In this document: positions 1-6,558 of the stretch, piece after piece
Position numbering within the stretch: the first letter of the stretch is position 1
How the letters are laid out: each line of letters starts with the position of its first letter
DNA from: Verrucomicrobiales bacterium
Lineage (GTDB): Bacteria; Verrucomicrobiota; Verrucomicrobiia; Verrucomicrobiales; DEV007
Direction: 5' to 3'
NCBI GenBank assembly: GCA_029212615.1
Contig: JARGPJ010000001.1
Location: 124,001 to 188,000, forward strand
Length of the DNA: 64,000 nt
The notes under the pieces: model-generated
What the model was told of the DNA's origin: nothing
The model's input: the letters and a program-made list of their open reading frames with translations, nothing else
Databases searched by the model: none
Position numbers and translations under genes: made by a program

Positions 1-275
1 GAGTGAGAGCACTCATGGATGAAGTCATCACAGCCGCCGCAGCCTTCGGCCATGAGATTGCCCCCTCCTTCGCCGAAGGGAACATCAAGAACACCGCAGA
101 GATGGGAGCCTATAAACCATCGAGCCTGATTGATTTTGAAGCAGGTCAATCAGTTGAAATTGAACCGATCTGGGGAGAACCCCTGCGCCGCGCGGAGAAG
201 CAGGGAATCGCCATGCCGGAACTGAAGCGTCTTTATCAGCAAATTTGCACAGCCGTGAAAACACGTTCATCTTAA
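1..275 (+). CDS. panE: 2-dehydropantoate 2-reductase, C-terminal part (cut by window edge)
   Basis: Only the last ~91 codons are present; the reading frame is open to the left edge, so the GTG at position 3 is probably internal. The visible segment matches the C-terminal helical domain of ketopantoate reductases (ApbA/PanE family): YKPSSLIDFEAG followed by VEIEPIWGEPLRRA and a GIAMPELKRLY end, the part that closes over ketopantoate. The full enzyme reduces 2-dehydropantoate to pantoate with NADPH in pantothenate/CoA synthesis, in the cytoplasm. The stop lies 3 bases before the next gene, suggesting cotranscription. Family assignment is good. Some paralogues of this fold have other substrates, and the N-terminal NADPH-binding half is not visible to test. 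Confidence 0.72.
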   Translation, partial: VRALMDEVITAAAAFGHEIAPSFAEGNIKNTAEMGAYKPSSLIDFEAGQSVEIEPIWGEPLRRAEKQGIAMPELKRLYQQICTAVKTRSS

Positions 276-278
276 GCC

Positions 279-1076
279 ATGGGCGACCAGGAATTTCATT
301 TACCCAAAAGCCTCGGAAACCACACCCCGAAGATCGGCCTGGTCCTCGGTTCCGGCCTCGGGAGTTTCGTGGATACCCTGGACGACAACGAACAGGTGGC
401 ATATTCCGACATTAAAGGCCTCCCGCAAAGCGGCGTCGAAGGGCACGCAGGAAAGCTTCACCTTGGAAAACTCGGCGGCATCGAGATCGCGATCGCTCAG
501 GGCCGTGTCCATCTTTACGAAGGGTGGTCCGCCAAAGAAACGGCCTCGATGATTCGCCTCTTTCATCAAATCGGTATCACCACCGTCGTCCTGACCAATG
601 CCGCCGGAATCGTGAATGCCAACTTCAAACCGGGCCGCTGGATGCTGATTTCAGACCACCTCAATTTGACCCGTCAATCGCCTCTTACCGGCGAAGCAAC
701 GTTCATCGACCAAACCGAAGTCTATTCACGTGCTCTGCGCGAAATGCTCAAATCAGAGGCTGCTGAAATCGCCTCCGCCTACCTCTTTGAAGGGGTTTAC
801 GCCTGGGTCAACGGTCCTGAATACGAAACCCCTGCCGAAGTGCGAATGCTTCGAGGGTACGGGGCTGATGCGGTCGGCATGTCAACCGTACCCGAAGCCA
901 TTCAAGCGAGAGCACTTGGAATGCGTGTCGTCGGACTCTCCTGCCTCACCAACTACGGCGCGGGCCTCACGGGACAAGCGCTCAGTCATGATGAAGTCAT
1001 TGAAGTCGGCAGGCAGGCCGCAGGGGAACTCTTCACCCTTCTCGAAAACGCGGTGCCGGCGATGGTGGAGATTTGA
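279..1076 (+). CDS. punA: purine nucleoside phosphorylase (PNP/MTAP family)
   Basis: This 265-residue enzyme should cleave purine (deoxy)nucleosides with phosphate to free base and (deoxy)ribose-1-phosphate in cytoplasmic purine salvage. Landmarks of the trimeric PNP/MTAP family are in order: phosphate loop GSGLG at 24-28, GHAG at 55-58, RVHLYEG at 76-82, NAAG at 107-110, GPEYETPAE at 179-187 and VGMSTVPE at 199-206. Asn225 (LTNYGAG) corresponds to the residue that selects 6-oxopurines in PNP, where methylthioadenosine phosphorylases carry Asp, so PNP is favoured. The ATG is 3 bases past the preceding stop. The GPEYET variant of the usual GPSFET/GPNFET segment is a small oddity. Confidence 0.9.
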   Translation: MGDQEFHLPKSLGNHTPKIGLVLGSGLGSFVDTLDDNEQVAYSDIKGLPQSGVEGHAGKLHLGKLGGIEIAIAQGRVHLYEGWSAKETASMIRLFHQIGITTVVLTNAAGIVNANFKPGRWMLISDHLNLTRQSPLTGEATFIDQTEVYSRALREMLKSEAAEIASAYLFEGVYAWVNGPEYETPAEVRMLRGYGADAVGMSTVPEAIQARALGMRVVGLSCLTNYGAGLTGQALSHDEVIEVGRQAAGELFTLLENAVPAMVEI

Positions 1077-1120
1077 GTATCGCAAGACCCATCGCCTCGA
1101 TTCCCAAAACGCTCGATCCG

Positions 1121-1921
1121 TCACGGACGCATCCTGGCTTCAAGGGTCTTCATATTCTTCTGAATCCAGTACCCGAAATAATTCAACCAGGGCCCCGCTC
1201 TTTCTCCGGCGTCCACCTGTGCACGCGTTTCCGCCGCCCGAACGGCAAAGCTTGACCTCCTCTCACCGATATTGAACAAGGTCACGAGAAGAGGTGCATC
1301 GTCGCGGATCTGGAACCCCTCACTCTCGTAGCGGTTCGCCGCGTAATTCATGTAGGCACAAATAATGTTGATGGAACCTTTCCAACAATATTTGTCCATC
1401 TCATCTTCGGTAGCGTCGGGCCGGATTCGCTTGATCTCAGACTGCATCGCCGTGGCAATAAAAGGCTGGACCTGACCGGGACCGAAAGACGCGTCGCCAC
1501 TTGCACCCCGGAACTTTACGTTCAAATTATTAACAAGGCTTTCCCCCGACTTTCCGAATTTTTTTCCGATTAAGTTGATTCCTGATTCGCCGACCTGCTT
1601 CAGGGTGCTGCGCTGATTCATGGAGTGTTCGCCCATGATCGCGCCGAACACCGCCAACGGAGACACTTCATAAACCTCAGCCATCTCAATGAGGTAGGTA
1701 AGGAGATCCGACTCTCCCTCCCCCACTACAAAATGCTTCTTGTAGAAAACTGTATTGAAGTGCTTGTCCGTCCGCGGATAAAATTGATCGCGCTGAATCT
1801 CCCGCATGTTCTCCCGCGAAATCTCCCGTCCCTCAATCGTAACAGCATGCACCGACCCAAACCCTAACACCGCTATAATAGAAATCAGGACGGCTTTCAT
1901 TGCGGTGGAATTTTTCTTCAT
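1121..1921 (-). CDS. secreted lysozyme-like (DUF1402-like) protein
   Basis: Exported protein of about 266 residues. The start is placed at the ATG giving MKKNSTAMKAVLISII, a lysine-rich n-region and hydrophobic core ending near SVHA; a second ATG at 1897 would also give a signal peptide, while the longer frame to 2005 overlaps the upstream gene and adds an implausible leader. The mature part holds GAIMGEHSMN and, about 50 residues later, SFGPGQVQP. This Glu-then-S-x-G-x-x-Q arrangement is seen in lysozyme/lytic-transglycosylase folds, and the whole resembles DUF1402 proteins. A role in peptidoglycan turnover is inference; no substrate can be read from the sequence. Confidence 0.6.
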   Translation of the reverse strand: MKKNSTAMKAVLISIIAVLGFGSVHAVTIEGREISRENMREIQRDQFYPRTDKHFNTVFYKKHFVVGEGESDLLTYLIEMAEVYEVSPLAVFGAIMGEHSMNQRSTLKQVGESGINLIGKKFGKSGESLVNNLNVKFRGASGDASFGPGQVQPFIATAMQSEIKRIRPDATEDEMDKYCWKGSINIICAYMNYAANRYESEGFQIRDDAPLLVTLFNIGERRSSFAVRAAETRAQVDAGERAGPWLNYFGYWIQKNMKTLEARMRP

Positions 1922-1961
1922 CAAAACAGACTCAGCTACATGACACCTTGCACTATCGCTG

Positions 1962-2849
1962 TCAATTCTGAGTGAGGAACCAGTTGATTGTCTTTCGCCA
2001 GTCAATCATGCGGATAGGCGTTCCATGAGTACCACTCTCAAACCGTTCGAATCGAATCGGATAGCCGGGACTTTTCTCCCGAATATGCAGGTAAAGCGAG
2101 TCCATCTTCTGAAGGTAGGAAACCCAGTCACGACTGCCGTGACCAATGTAGACCGGGACCCTCGATTCGAAAGCATCCGACCCGATGAATTGATTATTCG
2201 GAAACGAACCCAAAAGAATGAGACCACCCAATCGTTCCGCAAGATCACTCTGCCGACACAACTGATAGGAGACGACGCCTCCTGCGGAACCGCATGAAAT
2301 AACTATCTTCGCCCGGGGCGAAAGCGCTGCATAATGCATCAGCATCCCATAAATCTGCTTCGCCCCGCGCCCGCTAAAACTGGCAATGTCAGGCGAGAGA
2401 TAGAGTCCCCCGCTCTGCGCGACAAGATTTTTAAGACGGTTAAAATTGCCTCCGAAAGTCTTATCATCGACCCCCTGATCCCGACTTCCCCCTTTTCCAT
2501 GCAGGTAGACCACAATGATGGACGCATTTGTCGTCGTCCCGACCGTGAAATGTCGGATCCACCCATGCCTGGTCTTCAGGCGTGTATCTGACTGCATCGA
2601 ATTCACTTCGAGAGAAACCCGCTCAGGCTTGGCCTGCTTTTCCGGGATGGCATCCCGACCGTTGATGTCCCGGGAAGAGACATAGTCGAGGATGAGATAA
2701 TCCCCGTCATGTCTCGACTCAAGGACCTTCGGAACCTTGAACATCTCGTCTTTCCACGGCACCAACTGAAGCGGCGCGGAAGCCTGGCCAAAAACGAGAC
2801 TTTGAGAAACGGCGAACATCGCCAAAAAGACTAACTGCCGGATTTTCAT
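1962..2849 (-). CDS. secreted alpha/beta hydrolase
   Basis: A 295-residue alpha/beta-hydrolase with an N-terminal signal peptide (MKIRQLVFLAMFAVSQSLVFGQA). I chose the ATG at 2849 because it overlaps the stop of the upstream phosphatase gene in an ATGA arrangement and puts the signal sequence first. The oxyanion region is YLHGKGGS, the nucleophile elbow CGSAGG, the acidic residue lies in GHGSRDW and the catalytic His in GTHGTP, so the triad is complete. Expected location is the periplasm or outside. Substrate unknown: esterase, peptidase-like or lipase-like activity are all possible. It is the third gene of a leuA-gph-hydrolase run with 4-base overlaps. Confidence 0.72.
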   Translation of the reverse strand: MKIRQLVFLAMFAVSQSLVFGQASAPLQLVPWKDEMFKVPKVLESRHDGDYLILDYVSSRDINGRDAIPEKQAKPERVSLEVNSMQSDTRLKTRHGWIRHFTVGTTTNASIIVVYLHGKGGSRDQGVDDKTFGGNFNRLKNLVAQSGGLYLSPDIASFSGRGAKQIYGMLMHYAALSPRAKIVISCGSAGGVVSYQLCRQSDLAERLGGLILLGSFPNNQFIGSDAFESRVPVYIGHGSRDWVSYLQKMDSLYLHIREKSPGYPIRFERFESGTHGTPIRMIDWRKTINWFLTQN

Positions 2850-3520
2850 TTTATCTCCATTCCAATCAGTGAACACAAATCGCGGGGTTCTTCCAGAATA
2901 TATTCAGCTCCGGCATCACGGAGTTCCTCAACCGATCGAAAACCCCATGCCACTCCGATCGCATGCATTCCCGCGTTCACCGCTGTCATCATGTCGACGT
3001 CTGAATCTCCGATGAAGTAGCAGTCTGCGGGACGCAGACCGAGAATACCCGCCGCCTCAATCGCCCCCGCCGGATCCGGTTTCACGGGAACTCCTTCCCG
3101 GGCACCCAGAACGACATCCCATTTCCAGTCACTGAGGAAAGCCTCCACGCACTTCCCGGTAAAGTCGTGCGCTTTGTTGGAGAGCACCCCGATGGGCACC
3201 TCCGCTTTCGTCAGTTCATCCAGCAGCGCAGGGATCCCGGAAAACGTGACCGTGGTATTCTGCCACCTTTCTCCATAGTTCTCGCGATACTCAGCAAGGA
3301 TCGTTTCAGCCTCCTCCCCCATCGCCGGGCGATGCTCTTCGGGAAAAATATCCCGCACCAGATTCATCATTCCGTTCCCGACAAAAGTACGGTAGGCATC
3401 AACCGGATGCGTCGGAAATCCGCGCGCTTCGAGAACCGCATTCCCTGAGTCAGCCAGATCCTGCAAAGTATCCAGAAGCGTTCCGTCGAGATCAAAGAGA
3501 ATGCCACGACCGGAAGTCAT
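2846..3520 (-). CDS. gph: HAD phosphatase, phosphoglycolate phosphatase type
   Basis: Cytoplasmic HAD-superfamily hydrolase of 224 residues with cap subdomain. Motif I is FDLDGTLLDT (nucleophile Asp10, Asp12), motif II LSNK, motif III KPDP and motif IV GDSDVDM, giving a complete catalytic set. Closest named function is Gph, which removes phosphate from 2-phosphoglycolate formed during DNA-damage repair, but related enzymes act on other small phosphate esters, so specificity is inferred. It is translationally coupled on both sides: its ATG overlaps the leuA stop (TCA/CAT in + sense at 3517-3520) and its stop overlaps the hydrolase start. Confidence 0.78.
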   Translation of the reverse strand: MTSGRGILFDLDGTLLDTLQDLADSGNAVLEARGFPTHPVDAYRTFVGNGMMNLVRDIFPEEHRPAMGEEAETILAEYRENYGERWQNTTVTFSGIPALLDELTKAEVPIGVLSNKAHDFTGKCVEAFLSDWKWDVVLGAREGVPVKPDPAGAIEAAGILGLRPADCYFIGDSDVDMMTAVNAGMHAIGVAWGFRSVEELRDAGAEYILEEPRDLCSLIGMEIK

Positions 3521-5217
3521 CCCTCCTCCTTTCGAAGTAAATTCCAGGCACAGATAAGCGCCTTCAATCCCGCCATCTCGATGGAAGGATCAATCCCGCA
3601 ACCCCAGAGGAGCTTTCCGGATTCGCCATGCTGAATCTGGACGTAGGCCGCTGAATCCGCATCAGATCCACCGCGAAGCGCCTGACTGCGATAATCAGTC
3701 ACCTTGAAATCCTTATGGCCTGATTCCTCCAGGAAATGCACGAAAGAGTTGATCGGCCCATTGCCCTTCCCGGACCCTGAGACAACTTCACCGTCGATCT
3801 TCACCGTGGCCTGACAAACCACTTCGCCACGTGACATCGCGGTGTGATCGAGTTCGAAATTCTGGAGTTCGAGCGGCGCATCCTGATTCACAAAGTGCTC
3901 CAGAAAGATATCGCCAATCTCATCATTACTCAGCTCACGACCTTCCTCGTCGGCCCTGTCATAAACAAATTTCCCGACCTGAGGATGCATTGATTTCGGC
4001 AAATCAAATCCGTGCTCACGGTCAAGGATGTAGGCAACGCCACCCTTACCGCTCTGACTGTTAATGCGGATGATCGCCTCATAACTTCGCCCGATGTCCT
4101 GAGGGTCAATCGTGAGATAAGGCACGCCCCACGGGAAATCGGTTCCGGATTCGTCGACATCACGGCTGCGACGATCGAAGCCTTTCTTAATCGCATCCTG
4201 ATGACTCCCTGAGAAAGCGGTAAACACCAACTCACCCGCGTAAGGCTGACGCTCGGGAACCGTGAGACGGGTCACCTCTTCGTATATCTGCCGCGTCGAA
4301 GACAGGTCTGAAAAATCGAGACCCGTCTCGATGCCGTGGCTGTTCATGTTCAACGCAACAATGACGATATCGAGATTTCCGGTCCGCTCTCCGTTTCCGA
4401 AAAGCGTTCCTTCGACCCGGTCGGCACCGGCGAGCAATCCAAGTTCGGTCGCGGCAACGCCGGTCCCGCGGTCGTTGTGCGTATGCAGGCTGATGATCGA
4501 ATGCTCGCGGTTATCGACGTGCCGACAAAACCACTCGATCTGATCAGCATGTACATTCGGCGTCGACCACTCCACCGTTGCCGGGAGATTTAAAATAATT
4601 TTTCGATCTTTGTTAGGCTCCCAGATCGCGGAAACAGCATTACAGACCTCAAGCGCATAATCGAGTTCCGTATCTGAAAAGCTTTCCGGGGAATACTGCA
4701 AAGTGATTTCGGTATCCTGAAGCGTCGGAACCAGTTCCCTGATCAACTTTGCGCCTTCAATAGCAATGTCCCGGATCTTCTCTTTCGACGCATCCCCGAA
4801 AGTGACACGGCGCTGCAAGGGGGACGTCGAATTGTATAAATGCACAATTGCCTTTTTCACTCCTTCGAGACTTTCGAAGGTGCGTCGAATCAATGGCTCA
4901 CGAGCCTGGACCAGCACCTGGATCGTGACGTCGTCGGGGATGCGATCCTGCTCAACGAGCGCGCGGAGAAAATTAAACTCCGTATCTGCCGCTGACGGAA
5001 ACCCGACTTCGATCTGCTTGAACCCGATCCGGACCAACTCATCGAAAAGACGAAGCTTTTCGTCTACGCTCATAGGAACCGGTAGCGCCTGATTTCCGTC
5101 ACGGAGATCGACACTTGCCCAGACGGGCGCTTGTGTGATGGTCCGGTCCGGCCAGGTACGGTCGGGTAATTCGACCGCCGGAAACGGTCGATATTTTTGG
5201 ATGGATTCAGGTTTCAT
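3517..5217 (-). CDS. leuA: 2-isopropylmalate synthase (long LeuA form)
   Basis: First committed enzyme of leucine synthesis: condenses acetyl-CoA and 2-oxoisovalerate to 2-isopropylmalate in the cytoplasm. The 566-residue product (start at the ATG 5217, giving MKPESIQKYRPF) has the DRE-TIM barrel with DLRDGNQ at 37-43, metal-binding HTHND at 245-249 and GNGERTGN at 274-281, then a C-terminal LeuA dimer/regulatory domain with a glycine-rich SGSGKGNGP segment where leucine feedback usually acts. This is the fungal/actinobacterial-like length class. Upstream lies a leucine-rich leader peptide and two hairpins, so control by leucyl-tRNA supply is likely. Downstream gph and a hydrolase overlap it by 4 bases each. 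Confidence 0.93.
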   Translation of the reverse strand: MKPESIQKYRPFPAVELPDRTWPDRTITQAPVWASVDLRDGNQALPVPMSVDEKLRLFDELVRIGFKQIEVGFPSAADTEFNFLRALVEQDRIPDDVTIQVLVQAREPLIRRTFESLEGVKKAIVHLYNSTSPLQRRVTFGDASKEKIRDIAIEGAKLIRELVPTLQDTEITLQYSPESFSDTELDYALEVCNAVSAIWEPNKDRKIILNLPATVEWSTPNVHADQIEWFCRHVDNREHSIISLHTHNDRGTGVAATELGLLAGADRVEGTLFGNGERTGNLDIVIVALNMNSHGIETGLDFSDLSSTRQIYEEVTRLTVPERQPYAGELVFTAFSGSHQDAIKKGFDRRSRDVDESGTDFPWGVPYLTIDPQDIGRSYEAIIRINSQSGKGGVAYILDREHGFDLPKSMHPQVGKFVYDRADEEGRELSNDEIGDIFLEHFVNQDAPLELQNFELDHTAMSRGEVVCQATVKIDGEVVSGSGKGNGPINSFVHFLEESGHKDFKVTDYRSQALRGGSDADSAAYVQIQHGESGKLLWGCGIDPSIEMAGLKALICAWNLLRKEEG

Positions 5218-5240
5218 GGGGTTAATTAAAAGGGAAAGGC

Positions 5241-5324
5241 AAAAAAGGCGGAACGCAATACCCCCCCAAATGAACAATTCGGGGAGTTAGGAAAAGGGAC
5301 AAATACTGAGCAGACTAGCCCAGT
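5241..5324 (-). promoter_or_regulatory. leuA leader RNA with two hairpins (putative attenuator)
   Basis: In the minus-strand transcript, ACTGGGC (5324-5318) pairs with GCTCAGT (5311-5305) around a TAGTCT loop that contains the leader stop codon. Downstream, CCCCGAAT pairs with ATTTGGGG (5284-5264) around a 5-base loop. A run of six T follows at 5246-5241, about 20 bases after the second stem, so it is not a textbook intrinsic terminator. Alternative pairings that would complete an antiterminator switch could not be enumerated by eye. Control may be by termination or by sequestering the leuA start region. Confidence 0.55.
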
Positions 5325-5386
5325 AGCACCAGCTCGAGAGCGAGCGGGAGAGAAAGAAAGGCGGTGCGATGTGTCGTGATTTTCAT
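5315..5386 (-). CDS. leuL: leucine-rich leader peptide of leuA (attenuation leader)
   Basis: A short open frame, too small for routine gene calling, encodes 23 residues: MKITTHRTAFLSLPLALELV then LLG and a TAG stop. Seven of 23 codons are leucine and all seven fall in the last 13 residues. An AAGG lies seven bases before the ATG. The stop codon sits in the loop of a 7-bp hairpin, and a second hairpin plus a T-run lie between it and leuA, 97 bases downstream. This is the layout of amino-acid leader peptides whose ribosome stalls when charged leucyl-tRNA is scarce. The reading frame is seen; the attenuation role is inferred from the layout. Confidence 0.72.
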   Translation of the reverse strand: MKITTHRTAFLSLPLALELVLLG

Positions 5387-5429
5387 CCTTTGGCCTTAAA
5401 CCTAGGGTCAAAGGCGGGCCTGTCCAGTC

Positions 5430-6458
5430 TCAATCTCTACGTTGGTGCAGGACACGGAAAGCTTCACCCACCCCGGAAGAGGCCATTTCATCGGCCCCTT
5501 CCCCGAAACGATGCAAAAATTCCGCCTGCGACTCTTCCCTGACCGACTCAAGATCAAAGTCTTCCCCCCACGAAATGAGATCGCCAAAATTCACATCGAC
5601 AGTGAGATCCTGTTTTCCGAATCGCTGATAGACACCTCCCCCCTCGATTCTTTGCTGACGGTGATATGCCCGGAGGGTTCCGCCCGGGCGTCGATCGTAG
5701 AGTTCCGCGGCTCGACCTCCGTAATCGATCGTGAGAATTGATCCCTTCTCCAGATGCTCAGAAAGATTGGCAAGCCACCGCTGAAACAAGGGCTGAATCT
5801 CCACCCGCTGCCCACAGTCCGGTTCCTTCAGTGCAAGAGCTGAATAATCGTAATCGGGGAACCCTTTCGGCATCGGTTTAAATATTTCAGCAAGACCACT
5901 GTCGCGATTAAAGGTCACAAAAATTTCCAGCCAACATTTTTCGATCCCACTCCAGCGAAGCCATTTCGCCGGAAAGGCATCGACGAGCTCATTCGAAATG
6001 ATAAGGGCTTCTCCACCCGTCGCCTCCAGGGCGGACGACACGCTCGCATGCCACTCCACGGAGTAGGATTTCAGCGCCGCCTCCTGCTTTTTTCGAAGCG
6101 GTGCTGAGACATCGACGATGTGATATTGAATCTGGCGGCGCTTCCACCACCCGAAAGACTTTAATATTTCGAGAGCCAGCTCCCCGTTACCGGCCCCGAC
6201 CTCAATCACGGGAACGGAATGCTCCCATCCGTGATGTTCCCTCTCATCATGAATCCACCCTGCGATCGCCTTCGCGAGCCCGCTTGAAAGCGTCGCCGAT
6301 GTCGCGAAGTCGCCCCGTGCGCCGCCCACATCCTCAATTCCGCTGGTGTAATACCCGAAAACAGGGTCATACAGTGCCATCGCCATGAATTGATCAAAAG
6401 GCATGGCTCCCCCTGCTTTTTGAAAAGTCTCGTGGAGAAAATCGCGTAAATCAGGCAT
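5430..6458 (-). CDS. MidA-family class I SAM-dependent methyltransferase
   Basis: A 342-residue methyltransferase of the MidA/NDUFAF7 (former DUF185) family. Diagnostic segments are GDFATS at 49-54, the SAM-binding EVGAGNGEL at 86-94, SNELVDAFP at 155-163, then TIDYGG, GTLRAY and DLTVDVNF in the C-terminal half. The mitochondrial member methylates an arginine of complex I subunit NDUFS2. Bacterial members are widespread, and their target is usually not established, so arginine methylation here is inference. The gene stands alone on the minus strand, upstream of the leuA leader region, and diverges from the octaheme cytochrome gene. Confidence 0.8.
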   Translation of the reverse strand: MPDLRDFLHETFQKAGGAMPFDQFMAMALYDPVFGYYTSGIEDVGGARGDFATSATLSSGLAKAIAGWIHDEREHHGWEHSVPVIEVGAGNGELALEILKSFGWWKRRQIQYHIVDVSAPLRKKQEAALKSYSVEWHASVSSALEATGGEALIISNELVDAFPAKWLRWSGIEKCWLEIFVTFNRDSGLAEIFKPMPKGFPDYDYSALALKEPDCGQRVEIQPLFQRWLANLSEHLEKGSILTIDYGGRAAELYDRRPGGTLRAYHRQQRIEGGGVYQRFGKQDLTVDVNFGDLISWGEDFDLESVREESQAEFLHRFGEGADEMASSGVGEAFRVLHQRRD

Positions 6459-6558
6459 AGTCGCGAGCGATTAAACAGGGTTTAGTCCCTCATTCAAGAG
6501 GGTTTGATCGCAAGCCTGACGTGTTTCTACCGTATTTTCACCTCCCCCTGACAGTCGC

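Noticed and set aside
85-402. Minus-strand open frame overlapping panE and punA
   Set aside because: Antisense to two well-supported genes, arginine/glycine-rich translation, no family resemblance.
5226-5411. 61-codon minus-strand frame in the leuA leader
   Set aside because: It is in a different frame from the Leu-rich leader, lacks a recognisable domain and overlaps both hairpins; the 23-codon leader explains the region better.
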